Assembly: GCA_016871355.1 (NCBI GenBank)
Contig: VFZC01000007.1
Span: 33,921 to 97,920 of the forward strand
DNA: 64,000 bases
From: Actinomycetota bacterium
Lineage (GTDB): Bacteria > Actinomycetota > Acidimicrobiia > Acidimicrobiales > Ilumatobacteraceae
Direction of reading: 5' to 3'
Shown here: piece by piece, positions 30,737 through 39,417 of the stretch
How the letters are laid out: every line of letters begins with the position of its first letter
How positions within the stretch are numbered: the first letter of the stretch is position 1
Program-made: the position numbers and the translations under genes
The notes under the pieces: model-generated
The model's input: the letters and a program-made list of their open reading frames with translations, nothing else
The model's database searches: none
Told to the model about the DNA's origin: nothing

Positions 30737-31999
30737 TCACAAGTGGCTCCTCACGGCGTCGAGCATGGCCGTCCGGCGCACGCGTTCACGGTGGCGATCG
30801 GGATCGGCGGCGGCCGCAGCCAGATCGGCGTGCATCGCAGCCCGCTTCACCGGATCGGGTTCACGCAGTACGAGCCAATTGGCGTGACTGTCGGCTTGCA
30901 CGTATTGCACCGCCACCTCACGCCGTAGACGATCGAACTCGTCGAGCACGGTCTCGGAGCCACCGCGCCACACCTCGGCCAGACGGCGTCCGGCCGACAG
31001 CGCGTCTTGGACACCCGAGTTCATTCCCATGCCCCCGAGCGGCGAGTTCTGATGAGCGGCATCACCGATGATGAGGAGCCGTCCGCGTCGCATGGCGTCG
31101 ACCACTGCTCGCTTCACGGTGTACACCGACGTGGCCAGAATCGTCCACGAACGATCATCGCCGGTGATGCCGCGCATGCACTCGGCCACGAGTTCGTCCG
31201 ATGCTTCGCCCTCGGGATGCGGATGGTCGGCAGCCAAGGGGAACAGGATCCGCCAATGATCGGGAGTCCGCAACAACACGAGCCACTGCTCGGGATCGGC
31301 CACGTAGTTGACGTTCTCGATGTCGGGAAAGATCGCCGCCAGATCGTCGGCGATCGAGACCACCAAGAACTTCTCGGGGTACACGTCTTCGTGCAGTGGC
31401 ACTCCAGCCGTACGACGAACCGCCGAATGGGCGCCGTCGGCGGCGATGAGCCACGGGCAGTCGATGTCGACGATGCCCTCGGCAGTTCCCACCACCACGG
31501 TTGCCGCCGTGTCACCGAGCGTGCGCACTCCATGCACACGATGATCCATCCGGATCTCGCAGTCCCAGTCGCCCCGCTGATGGCCGTCGCGAATGTGATC
31601 GGCGATGATCGCGGCCACCTTGTTCTGTTCGAGTTGGATGCGAAACGGGAACGAGGTCTCGTCATCGAGATGTGAAAGATCGAACGTGGCCACCGGACCG
31701 TGCCGTCGATCCCGGAACTGTGTACGGGGCGCCTTCAAGCCACGCGCGAGTATCGGTTCGATCACACCGAGCGATGCCAGGATCTCGAGTGTCGGCGGGT
31801 GGAGCGTGGAAGCGCGAGACTCGACCGCCAGTTCGGCACCCTTTTCCAACACCGTGACCGGAACACCTTCGCGGGCCAGCGCGAGAGCGGCGACGAGGCC
31901 ACTCGGCCCACCACCGGCGACGACCACACGCTCGAGCCGCTCGGTGCGCACCGGCGACAGATCGTTGAGCGACCCGTCGAACCGGCGCAACGCATCCAT
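30737..31999 (-). CDS. FAD-dependent aromatic-ring-type monooxygenase
   Basis: A 420-residue class A flavoprotein monooxygenase of the PHBH type. The FAD-binding GxGxxG is in VVVAGGGPSGLVAALALAREG near residue 32, the DG motif is CPWLIAADGAHSAVRR near residue 190, and the second FAD motif is LLIIGDAAHQNSPLGGMGMN near residue 325. Such enzymes hydroxylate aromatic or heteroaromatic rings using NAD(P)H and oxygen. The ATG shares a base with the preceding stop (TGATG). The long in-frame extension upstream lies inside the maleate-isomerase-like gene. The substrate is unknown; pyrrole, pyridine or phenol rings are all possible. Confidence 0.87.
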   Translation of the reverse strand: MDALRRFDGSLNDLSPVRTERLERVVVAGGGPSGLVAALALAREGVPVTVLEKGAELAVESRASTLHPPTLEILASLGVIEPILARGLKAPRTQFRDRRHGPVATFDLSHLDDETSFPFRIQLEQNKVAAIIADHIRDGHQRGDWDCEIRMDHRVHGVRTLGDTAATVVVGTAEGIVDIDCPWLIAADGAHSAVRRTAGVPLHEDVYPEKFLVVSIADDLAAIFPDIENVNYVADPEQWLVLLRTPDHWRILFPLAADHPHPEGEASDELVAECMRGITGDDRSWTILATSVYTVKRAVVDAMRRGRLLIIGDAAHQNSPLGGMGMNSGVQDALSAGRRLAEVWRGGSETVLDEFDRLRREVAVQYVQADSHANWLVLREPDPVKRAAMHADLAAAAADPDRHRERVRRTAMLDAVRSHL

Positions 32000-32769
32000 C
32001 AGAACTCTTCCAGCAACCGGCCGAAACCGCTGAAACGATCGTCGATGTCGTTGGCGCGCAGGGCGTGCCACAAGGTGGCCATGTTGATGGCCACGACCGG
32101 CTTTCCGAGTTCGCGCTCGAGCGCTGCGGCCTGGTGGACGAACGACAGATTGGTTCCGACCTGAACGATCGCGTCGACTTCTGGCGAATCGATCGCCGCC
32201 ACGGTGTCGGCGATCTGTGCCGAGCCCACCTCGGCAATGGCGGTGGCGGTCACACAACGCAGGCCGGTGATGGCACGCACGTCGAAGCCGGCTTCGCGAA
32301 AGAACGAGCCCACCTGCTCGTCGGCGATGGGCTGGTACGGACTGAACACCGCAATGCGCTTGGCCCCGAATTTTTCGAGCGCGGCCCGACACGAAGCAGC
32401 TCCGGTACTCACCCGCAGGCCGCCGGTCTGATCGGAGATGCGCTTTTCGAACGCGGTGTTGCCGGCCAGGCCACCCCAGAAGGTCTCGGCCGACATTCCC
32501 ATGAGCATGTACGACGGCTTGCACGTGATCACGTCGCGCACCGCCGTCGTGATGGACGCGCGGATCTGCAGGATCAACTCCGAGAACTTCTCGTTGGAGT
32601 CGATTCCGGGACTCTCGATGTACATGCGTCCGTAATGGAACGACACTCCTTCGGGGCGCACCCAGGTGAGGTCTTGTTCCACCGTGGTGTTGGTGCTCGG
32701 AATGATCACACCGAAACGGGCGCGTGGTCCCACCACGTATGGCTCGTACCGGTTCGACGACGCGGTCAT
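31999..32769 (-). CDS. maleate isomerase/arylmalonate decarboxylase family protein 2
   Basis: A 256-residue paralogue of the protein at 25989-26771: RFGVIIPSTNTTVEQDL, MLMGMSAETFWGG and VQVGTNLSFVH occupy the same positions. It likewise lacks Cys in both catalytic segments of characterised family members, but keeps a Cys in GLRCVTATAIAEV. Both paralogues end in the same FGxLLxE-type C-terminus. They sit in the same operon, so they may form a heteromer or act on two related diacids. It is coupled to the CoA-transferase upstream (TGATG) and the FAD monooxygenase downstream. Confidence 0.78.
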   Translation of the reverse strand: MTASSNRYEPYVVGPRARFGVIIPSTNTTVEQDLTWVRPEGVSFHYGRMYIESPGIDSNEKFSELILQIRASITTAVRDVITCKPSYMLMGMSAETFWGGLAGNTAFEKRISDQTGGLRVSTGAASCRAALEKFGAKRIAVFSPYQPIADEQVGSFFREAGFDVRAITGLRCVTATAIAEVGSAQIADTVAAIDSPEVDAIVQVGTNLSFVHQAAALERELGKPVVAINMATLWHALRANDIDDRFSGFGRLLEEF

Positions 32770-33959
32770 CAGATCACCTCGCGCCCACGAAGATCGGCGA
32801 GGGTTTGCTCGTCGTACGCCAGCACTTCGCGCAACACCTCGTCGGTGTGTTGGCCGAGTTCGGGTCCGACCCAGCGCACCCGACCGGGCGTGTCGCTCAA
32901 CTTCGGCACGACGTTCTGCATCGGAAACTCACCCAACTTCGGATGCATGAGCGTCACGATGGCTTCGCGCGCCTTGAAATGCGCGTCGGCCAACATGTCG
33001 GGAGCGGTGTAGATGCGACCATTGGGCACCGCGTGCTCGTTGAGCACGGCCTCCAGCTCTTCGGCCGTGAGCGTCTTGCTCCATTCGGCGATGAGACGAT
33101 CGAGTTCGATCTGATTGCGCCCGCGAGCACCGTGGGTGGCGAAGCGTTCGTCGTCGCCCCATTCGGGTCGACACATCGCCACGGCCAGACGACGCCAGAC
33201 CGTGTCCTGGTTGCCCGAGATGAGGTGCTCCTTGCCGTCCTTGGTGGGATAGGCGTTGGCGGGTGCCACGTTGGGGATCATCGACCCGGTGCGTGGTCGC
33301 ACGTAGTCGGCGATCACGTATTCGGGAATCAGCGATTCCATGATGCCGAGCACCGCTTCGTACAACGCCGAGTCGACCACTTGTCCGCGGCCGGTGCGCT
33401 CGCGAACGTGCAGGGCCACCAGTGTTCCGACACACGCGAACGTGGCCGCCATGGTGTCGCCGAGAGAGATACCGGCGCGGGCCGGCGGACGATCGGGTTC
33501 ACCGATCACCGCCCGGATACCACCCATCGCTTCACCGATCGCGCCGTAGCCCGGTCGATCGGAGTAGGGCCCGGTCTGGCCGTAACCCGAAACGCGCACC
33601 ACGATCAGTCGCGGATTGTCACGCCGTAACGTCTCGGGATCGAGTCCCCACTTCTCGATGGTGCCGGGGCGAAAGTTCTCGATCAGGACGTCGGCTTTGC
33701 TGATGAGCTCGCGGGCGATGCGCTGTCCGTCGGCCGTACGCAGATCGAGCGTGACCGAACGTTTGCCGCGCGCCACCACCGGCCACCACAACGAATAGCC
33801 CTCGGCCTTCTCGCGACCCCACTCGCGCATGGGGTCGCCCACCTTGGGGGGTTCGATCTTGATGACGTCGGCGCCGAAGTCGGCGAGCAGTTGACCGCAG
33901 AACGGCCCGGCCAACAATTGGCCCATCTCGACTACGCGGATGTCGTCCAAGGCCGCCAT
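32769..33959 (-). CDS. family III CoA-transferase (CaiB/BaiF)
   Basis: A 396-residue family III CoA-transferase. Typical segments are VVEMGQLLAGPFCGQLLADFGADVIKIE at the N-terminus, ENFRPGTIEKWGLDPE near residue 94 and VRVSGYGQTGPYSDRPGYGAIGEAMGG near residue 120. It moves CoA between carboxylates, for example from succinyl-CoA to a branched or unsaturated diacid. It is the first gene of minus-strand operon A. Its ATG is 37 bp from a copy of the island palindrome. A second member of the family lies at 53193-54392. Confidence 0.9.
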   Translation of the reverse strand: MAALDDIRVVEMGQLLAGPFCGQLLADFGADVIKIEPPKVGDPMREWGREKAEGYSLWWPVVARGKRSVTLDLRTADGQRIARELISKADVLIENFRPGTIEKWGLDPETLRRDNPRLIVVRVSGYGQTGPYSDRPGYGAIGEAMGGIRAVIGEPDRPPARAGISLGDTMAATFACVGTLVALHVRERTGRGQVVDSALYEAVLGIMESLIPEYVIADYVRPRTGSMIPNVAPANAYPTKDGKEHLISGNQDTVWRRLAVAMCRPEWGDDERFATHGARGRNQIELDRLIAEWSKTLTAEELEAVLNEHAVPNGRIYTAPDMLADAHFKAREAIVTLMHPKLGEFPMQNVVPKLSDTPGRVRWVGPELGQHTDEVLREVLAYDEQTLADLRGREVI

Positions 33960-33996
33960 CTGCCAGCATCCCCTCCCCGATCGCTGTTTCGCTCAG

Positions 33997-34011
33997 CGGA
34001 ACAGCGTTACC
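33997..34011. promoter_or_regulatory. IclR-type operator copy a, CGGAACAGCGTTACC
   Basis: Matches the island consensus CGGAAC-NNN-GTTCCG at 13 of 15 counted positions (spacer free). It lies in the 101-bp divergent gap between the CoA-transferase (operon A) and the HMG-CoA-lyase-like gene. A further half-site-like CGCTGTTTCG lies at 33982-33991. From here a regulator could control both directions. Confidence 0.6.
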
Positions 34012-34060
34012 ATTGGAATCGTAGCCCACCGGCACCGCCACCGGGCAAGAATCGACACCC

Positions 34061-34996
34061 GTGAGCACGCCCGTCACCCGCGAACTCGACATCTCGCTCG
34101 TCGATGTCGCCGCTCGTGACGGACTGCAGTCCGAGGACGTCATCGTCTCCACGGCCCACAAGGTCGAACTGGTGCAGCGATTGGTCGCGGCCGGAGTTCG
34201 CCGGGCCGAGGTCGTGTCGTTCGTCAACCCGAAGCGTGTTCCGCAGATGGCCGATGGCCTCGAGGTGATGGGTGCGCTCAACTCCCCCGGAACCCTGCCC
34301 GATCGCACCGCTGTATCACTCGCCGGATTGGTCCTGAACGCACGTGGCCTCGACGGTGCGATCGAATCAGGAGTCGACGAGATCAACGTGGTGGTCGTCA
34401 GCACCGACACCTACGCGACGCGCAACCAAGGACGCACCACCGCCGAACTCGTCGACGTCTGGCATCAAGTCGGCGAGCGCGCTCGCGCGCACGGTCTGCG
34501 CACGACCGTCACCCTCGCGGCTGCGTTCGGATGTCCTTTCGAGGGCGAATTGCCCGACGGACGTGTGCGCGATGTCGCCCGCGCGATCCTTCAGGTTCGA
34601 CCCGACGAGTTCGCACTGGCCGACTCCATCGGCGTGGCCGCGCCCACCGACATCGTCCGCGGCGTCGCCACGGTGCGCGATCTCGATCCCGATCTCGCTC
34701 TGCGTTGCCACTTCCACAACACTCGCAACACCGGACTGGCCAACATCGCGGCGGCCGTCGGCGAAGGTGTCCGCGCCTTCGATGCGTCGCTCGGCGGTAT
34801 CGGTGGTTGTCCGTTCGCGCCCAACGCCACTGGCAACGTGCCCACCGAAGACGTTCTCTACCTGCTCCACCGCATGGGCCGGTCCACCGGGATCGACCTC
34901 GACGCGATCATCGCATCGGTGCCGTGGTTGCAGTCGGTGATCGGCCACCCCACTCCCGCCCTGGTGTCGCGGGCCGGCAATTTTCCGCCGCGATGA
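34061..34996 (+). CDS. HMG-CoA lyase-like enzyme
   Basis: A 311-residue TIM-barrel lyase. The N-terminal DVAARDGLQSE (residues 15-25) is the DRE-TIM metallolyase motif, the metal-binding HFHNTRNTG is near residue 215, and the HMG-CoA lyase loop GIGGCPFAPNATGNVPTEDV is near residue 245, with its active-site Cys. It cleaves 3-hydroxy-3-methylglutaryl-CoA or a related branched hydroxyacyl-CoA. The GTG start gives the expected N-terminus. Its stop overlaps the nitrilase ATG (ATGA). Placement divergent from a CoA-transferase, with a shared operator, suggests use on a CoA ester from the island pathway and not in leucine breakdown (inference). Confidence 0.88.
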   Translation: MSTPVTRELDISLVDVAARDGLQSEDVIVSTAHKVELVQRLVAAGVRRAEVVSFVNPKRVPQMADGLEVMGALNSPGTLPDRTAVSLAGLVLNARGLDGAIESGVDEINVVVVSTDTYATRNQGRTTAELVDVWHQVGERARAHGLRTTVTLAAAFGCPFEGELPDGRVRDVARAILQVRPDEFALADSIGVAAPTDIVRGVATVRDLDPDLALRCHFHNTRNTGLANIAAAVGEGVRAFDASLGGIGGCPFAPNATGNVPTEDVLYLLHRMGRSTGIDLDAIIASVPWLQSVIGHPTPALVSRAGNFPPR

Positions 34997-36591
34997 TCGT
35001 CCGCCTGGCCGCCGCCCAATACGCCACCGGCTGCGACGTCGACGAGAACCTCGACACCGCATTGCGCATGATCGACGAAGCAGCGCGCGCCGAGCCGACC
35101 GTTCTCGTTCTCCCCGAATTCGGGAACCATCTCTCCATCTACGACTCGGCCGAACACTGTTGGGACGTCGCGATCGATCTCGATTCGGCCTGGACCCGAC
35201 GTATCGGCGCCGCAGCCGCGCGCCACGCGATGTGGATCCAGTTCAACTGCACGGTGCGTCGCGAAGCCGGACGCGTCACCAACACCAACCTCCTCATCGA
35301 TCCATCGGGTCGACTCACGGCGGCCAACGACAAGACCGTGCTCATGGGCGCCGAGGGCATCTATCTGTCACCGGCCGATCGACCGGCCGACGTCGTCGAC
35401 GCCGGCTTCGCTCGTCTGGGCACCTATGCGTGCATGGACGGTGTGGTCCCCGAGGTTCCGCGCACCCTGGCGGTCCGTGGCGCGAACGTTCTGCTGAATT
35501 CTCTCAATTCGTTCGCCCTCGACGAAGCATCCACGCACATTCCGGTGCGAGCGGCCGAGAACCGAGCGTGGTTGGTGGCCTGCTGCAAGATCGGCCCACT
35601 CTTGCCGCCCGATCGTCTGGCCGAGTTCGCCCAGAACATGGGCGTGCCCTCGGCGATGTTGCGTGGCGCCGGCGAGAGTCAGATCGTGCGACCCGACGGT
35701 GTGGTGGTCGCCCAAGGTCCTCGCGACGACGAAGCCGTCGTGGTGGCCGACGCCGACCTCTCGTTGTGCGGACAGCCGCGTCCCGACGGAACCGACGTGC
35801 GGCGCAATCGCCGACCCGCGGTCTACTCGGCCCTGGCGCAACCGACACCCGTGGCCGACGACCACCGCCGAGCCGATCGCCTTCAGGCGAGCGCCACGGC
35901 GAACGTTCACGAGGTCGCCTCACTCGTTCGCAACGGATCGACGCTCGTCGTGCTCCCCGAACTCGCGCTCGACGACGCGTCGATCGGAACGATCACGGCT
36001 GCTTTGGCGGATACCGACGCCATCGTCGTGTCGTCACGTCGACATTCGAGCCATGACGGCACCAGCCACTGCGGAGTGGCCATCAGTGCGAGTGGTGTCG
36101 TGTTGCATCAACGCCAGATACATCGCGTGGCACGACACGGGTGGGTCGACGTCCTCGGCGACTCCGTCGTCACGCTCGATACCTCATTCGGTCGCCTGGC
36201 CATCGTGGTCGGAGACGATGTTCTGTACCCCGAGATTCCACGCTTGGCCGCTCTGGCCGCCGTCGACGTGATCGCCGTGCCGTGGACATCGGGTGGCGAA
36301 CCGTGGGACGTCGAGCTGTGCCTCCCCGAGCGGGCCGCCGAGAACCGGGTGAACCTGGTGGCCGCCGGCCCCGAGAACGTCGTCGTCTCGTTGCCGGCCG
36401 ACTTCACTCTCTGGGCTCCGGAGCGTCGACGACCGTTCGACGGAACCATCAACTTGCCCGACATCGCACGCGCTCATCAGACCGTGACGGCCGAGATCCA
36501 TCCGGTTCGATCGCTGAATCGTCGCATCAGCCGCAACACCGATCTCGTCGACGGTCGACCCTGGCAGTTGTGTCAGTCGCTCACCGACTGA
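34993..36591 (+). CDS. tandem nitrilase-superfamily protein, second domain degenerate
   Basis: A 532-residue protein with two carbon-nitrogen hydrolase domains. Domain 1 (about 1-265) has the complete Glu-Lys-Cys triad: Glu42 (VLPEFGN), Lys114 (NDKTVLM) and Cys147 (YACMDGVVPE). Domain 2 (about 290-515) keeps Glu323 (VLPELALD). It has HQRQIHR where the Lys motif should be, and VVGDDVLYPE around residue 407 where the Cys should be, so it looks catalytically dead. Nitrilase-family enzymes hydrolyse amides, nitriles or carbamoyl groups. Fusion of an active and an inactive copy may rebuild the usual dimer in one chain. It is coupled to the HMG-CoA-lyase-like gene by a 4-bp overlap. Confidence 0.87.
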   Translation: MIVRLAAAQYATGCDVDENLDTALRMIDEAARAEPTVLVLPEFGNHLSIYDSAEHCWDVAIDLDSAWTRRIGAAAARHAMWIQFNCTVRREAGRVTNTNLLIDPSGRLTAANDKTVLMGAEGIYLSPADRPADVVDAGFARLGTYACMDGVVPEVPRTLAVRGANVLLNSLNSFALDEASTHIPVRAAENRAWLVACCKIGPLLPPDRLAEFAQNMGVPSAMLRGAGESQIVRPDGVVVAQGPRDDEAVVVADADLSLCGQPRPDGTDVRRNRRPAVYSALAQPTPVADDHRRADRLQASATANVHEVASLVRNGSTLVVLPELALDDASIGTITAALADTDAIVVSSRRHSSHDGTSHCGVAISASGVVLHQRQIHRVARHGWVDVLGDSVVTLDTSFGRLAIVVGDDVLYPEIPRLAALAAVDVIAVPWTSGGEPWDVELCLPERAAENRVNLVAAGPENVVVSLPADFTLWAPERRRPFDGTINLPDIARAHQTVTAEIHPVRSLNRRISRNTDLVDGRPWQLCQSLTD

Positions 36592-36595
36592 ACCA

Positions 36596-37993
36596 TCAGA
36601 GTCGGTACGACACCATCCAGCCGTCGGTCGGACCTCCGTACGACGACTCCGACGCATCGATCAAACCGGCGGTCACGCCGACGGCGATCAAACGATCGTC
36701 GACACTCGCCAGACCGTACGCATCGTCGTCGACCTCACCACCGAACTGATCGCTCCAGCGGATCGAGCCATCGGCGCCCAGTCGAGCGACCACGACGTCT
36801 TTCTTGCCGGCCCACGTCGCGCCGTTGAACGAGCCGCTGACGGTTCCCGATACGTACACGTCGCCGTCGTCGGTGGGGACGAGTCCGAAGATGCGATCGT
36901 CACCATCGGTGCCGAGTCGTGCTTCACTCAACAACTCACCCGCCGACGACACGCGCACCAGGAACATGTCGCTGCCACCCAAGCTGCCCTCGGCGCCCGC
37001 GGTGAAACCACCGGCCCAGATCGTTCCGTCGGAGGCGATAGCAACTCCCTGCAACCAGTCGTCGAGCTCGCTCCCGCCCTGCACGACCCAGTCGAACGCT
37101 CCATCGGGAGCGATACGCGCGATGAAGTAGTCGCGCGCTCCGGCGTTGGCGCCATTCCAGTCGCCTTGTGTGTAGCCGACGATCACCACACCACCCTCGG
37201 CATCGAGGGCGAGCGACTGTCCCCACTCCACATCGGATGTTCCGACCGAAGCGACCCACTGAACCTCGCCGGCGGGCGACAACTTGGCCACGACCACGTC
37301 GTGATTGCCTTGGCCCACGCCTCCGAAGTTCTCGGCGATGCCTCCGAAGGTGTAGCCACCCACGAACACCGACCCATCAGCAGCCATCGCCACCGAATAA
37401 CCACGATCCCAGTCAGGGCCCCCGAGTTGCGCGCGCCATTCCTCGGCTCCGTCGGCTGTCAACTTGGCCACGATCATGTCGTTGATGCCGTAGTTGGTGG
37501 TGGCGAACTCGCCCTTCGAGTAACCGATCACGGCCACGCCGTCGTTGGCGGTCGTCGCCGATCCGAGCAGTGCATCGGCGTCAGCGGTTCCGAACTGCAC
37601 GGGAATCTTCACTCGTCCGGTCGCATCAACTCGGAGCACGAGTGCATCGAGCAGTCCCGACGACGACGTACCGCCGTACGCATCGTCCGCACCAAGGACG
37701 GCCGCATCGGTGTGACCCGAGATCCACACGTCACCGTTGGCGATGGGGGTGACACCGAGAAGAACGTCGGAGCCTTCGGTTCCGAACTGCACGAGCCACT
37801 CACGGGTCGCCGGTGGAACCGTGACCGCGGTGGTGGTCGGCGCGTCGGTGACCACGGGATCCGTCGACACGACCGGCGTGTCGGTCGATGCCACCGAACT
37901 CGAGGATGACGAACCATCGGACCCGCCGCACGACACCAGAACGGTGCCGGCGACGAGTCCGACGACGAACGAACGTGTTCGCAGAGCGCTCAG
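36596..37993 (-). CDS. beta-propeller repeat lipoprotein (probable CTG start)
   Basis: Seven or so SBBP-like repeats of about 50 residues, each with a GGxD/DxxVAxLxxDG pattern (for example DMIVAKLTADGAEEW and DVVVAKLSPAGEVQW), predict a beta-propeller outside the membrane. Conventional starts give only MSCGGSDG (GTG at 37936), which cuts off the signal peptide. Reading on upstream gives LSALRTRSFVVGLVAGTVLVSC, a clear lipoprotein signal ending in the lipobox LVSC. The frame has no ATG, GTG or TTG there. It does have a CTG at 37993 that overlaps the preceding stop as CTGA, so I place the start there. The protein has 465 residues with this start. A Ser/Thr-rich linker follows the Cys. Its partner is the surface protein just upstream; the function is unknown. 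Confidence 0.72.
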   Translation of the reverse strand: MSALRTRSFVVGLVAGTVLVSCGGSDGSSSSSSVASTDTPVVSTDPVVTDAPTTTAVTVPPATREWLVQFGTEGSDVLLGVTPIANGDVWISGHTDAAVLGADDAYGGTSSSGLLDALVLRVDATGRVKIPVQFGTADADALLGSATTANDGVAVIGYSKGEFATTNYGINDMIVAKLTADGAEEWRAQLGGPDWDRGYSVAMAADGSVFVGGYTFGGIAENFGGVGQGNHDVVVAKLSPAGEVQWVASVGTSDVEWGQSLALDAEGGVVIVGYTQGDWNGANAGARDYFIARIAPDGAFDWVVQGGSELDDWLQGVAIASDGTIWAGGFTAGAEGSLGGSDMFLVRVSSAGELLSEARLGTDGDDRIFGLVPTDDGDVYVSGTVSGSFNGATWAGKKDVVVARLGADGSIRWSDQFGGEVDDDAYGLASVDDRLIAVGVTAGLIDASESSYGGPTDGWMVSYRL

Positions 37994-38631
37994 CCCTTGC
38001 GGCGCTTGGCGAGCACTGCTCCACCGCCACCGATCACGACGACCGCAGCAACGATCGCGATGATGATGCCGGCCGAGCCGCCACCCGAGTCGTCGCCCGA
38101 CTCCTCTTCTTCGGGAGCCGCCGCGTCGACTGCAACGGGTGCTTCCGTCGCCGCCGGTGCTTCGGTCGCGGCCGGCGCCTCGGTGGGCGGAGTGGTGGCC
38201 GCCGCCGGATCAGCGAAGGTGATCGGCAGACCCGCGGTGTACGAATCGAAGCCCATGCCCTGGAAGATCACGACGTGACACTGGATCTCGAGGCAGTTGA
38301 ACGTGCCGTGATCGAGCGTCACCGCGTAATCGAAAGTTCCGGTCCCGTCGGGGTTGATGTTGACGGTCGGTGCATCACCGAACTCGGCCAAGTTGAACGC
38401 TTCGGGCCCAACGACCGGCCAGGTGTTGGCCATCATGATTTGGGCCGTGTTCATACCCGGCATCTTCATGTTGGCCACCGAAATGGTGATCGTCTGGCCG
38501 TCGGTGAGACCCTCGGTGGTCTCGGATGTGGCGGTCTCTCCGGCGTGATCGGCCGATACGCCGGATGCACCGGCCAGCAGTCCGATGGCCATAACGGCCG
38601 CCGCCAGGACGACTCGAGTCCCTCGCAACAT
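37990..38631 (-). CDS. surface-anchored neocarzinostatin-like domain protein
   Basis: A 213-residue secreted protein. The signal peptide covers residues 1-27. An immunoglobulin-like domain begins GLTDGQTITISVANMKMPGMN, with two Cys (NCLEIQCHVVIFQG) and TFDYAVTL strands, resembling the neocarzinostatin chromoprotein family. A stalk of TEAP/ATEAP repeats and an acidic linker (EEEESGDD) follow. The protein ends with one transmembrane helix and a KRRKG tail. The neocarzinostatin fold binds flat aromatic chromophores, so capture of a pigment-like ligand at the cell surface is possible but speculative. Its 5' region carries an island palindrome at 38685-38699. A strong GGGGGAAA site precedes the ATG. 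Confidence 0.7.
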   Translation of the reverse strand: MLRGTRVVLAAAVMAIGLLAGASGVSADHAGETATSETTEGLTDGQTITISVANMKMPGMNTAQIMMANTWPVVGPEAFNLAEFGDAPTVNINPDGTGTFDYAVTLDHGTFNCLEIQCHVVIFQGMGFDSYTAGLPITFADPAAATTPPTEAPAATEAPAATEAPVAVDAAAPEEEESGDDSGGGSAGIIIAIVAAVVVIGGGGAVLAKRRKG

Positions 38632-38684
38632 GTTTCCCCCTCTTGCAACGGGCCCCTCACCCGGCGACTCCGGCCAGCGTAAAA

Positions 38685-38699
38685 CGAAACGCTGTTCCG
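38685..38699. promoter_or_regulatory. IclR-type operator copy b, CGAAACGCTGTTCCG
   Basis: Matches CGGAAC-NNN-GTTCCG with one difference in the left arm. It lies 53 bp upstream of the neocarzinostatin-like gene, in the 109-bp gap after the membrane protein gene, so it probably controls the surface-protein/beta-propeller pair. Confidence 0.65.
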
Positions 38700-38740
38700 C
38701 GCAAGCACTTCCTCCCGCTGCGGATCGACGCGGACCAGGT

Positions 38741-39391
38741 CTACAGGGTCGGTTGGGCGACCGCCATGGCCGCAGCCGCCAGCAACGACGCCCAAATCAC
38801 CACCACGAAGGGCTGGGCCCGCCGGATCGATCCGGCCACGATCGCTTCGCGTTCAGGAGTCGAACCCTCGGCCAGGATCTGCCCGAACGCGACCGAGAAC
38901 GGACGCAGGACGAAACGGATCACGATGCCCGACGTGATGATGACCGCGAAGCACACGAGCTTGACCGCGAGCCACCGCACACCGACCGGATCGTCGTTCA
39001 CCAACGACGCAATGGCGGCGATCCAGACACCAACGGCCACGGCCGAACGCCACCACAGATCGACCCGAGCCAAGACGGTCGATCCACGGTGGATGAGCCA
39101 GACCGCGATGCTCCAGAGAGGTGCGGCCACACCGATCGCGCCGGCCACCCAACCCCAGTCGATCCAGCCGCGCTCTTCGGCGGTGAGAACACCCGTACCG
39201 AAGGCCAACGGCAGACAGAGCCGCGCGAAGATCTCGACCGACATCATCGCCCCCGCGATCGCGGCTCGACTGGCCGGCGCCGTCGACGACGACACGACAC
39301 GGCGTGACAACGTGAAGGTGGCGAGATCCGTACCGAACCAGGCCGCGAACACGACGATGTGCGCGACCAACAACCATTCGGACCGATCCAT
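38741..39391 (-). CDS. integral membrane protein, DUF2269/CopD-like
   Basis: A 216-residue protein with about five or six transmembrane helices. The first helix is LLVAHIVVFAAWFGTDLATFTLS, with a His in the membrane, then AGAMMSVEIFARLCLPLAFGTGVL. This His-containing layout resembles DUF2269 and CopD-type proteins, some of which bind haem or copper. The function is unknown. It is divergent from the CitE-like gene with a 26-bp gap, and neither carries the island palindrome. Confidence 0.6.
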   Translation of the reverse strand: MDRSEWLLVAHIVVFAAWFGTDLATFTLSRRVVSSSTAPASRAAIAGAMMSVEIFARLCLPLAFGTGVLTAEERGWIDWGWVAGAIGVAAPLWSIAVWLIHRGSTVLARVDLWWRSAVAVGVWIAAIASLVNDDPVGVRWLAVKLVCFAVIITSGIVIRFVLRPFSVAFGQILAEGSTPEREAIVAGSIRRAQPFVVVIWASLLAAAAMAVAQPTL

Positions 39392-39417
39392 CAGTTCCCC
39401 CCTCGTAGGATGACTCC

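Noticed and set aside
25989..32769. Nicotinate degradation pathway (monooxygenase, maleamate amidase, maleate isomerase)
   Set aside because: I considered this because the family names match. No 2,5-dihydroxypyridine dioxygenase or nicotinate hydroxylase is visible, the isomerase-like proteins lack the catalytic Cys, and the Rieske/RCCR unit would be unexplained. It remains a weaker alternative.
34340..34520. Possible foreign-DNA boundary of the island in the coding composition
   Set aside because: Base composition and codon style look the same on both sides, and no integrase, tRNA or direct repeats flank the island.
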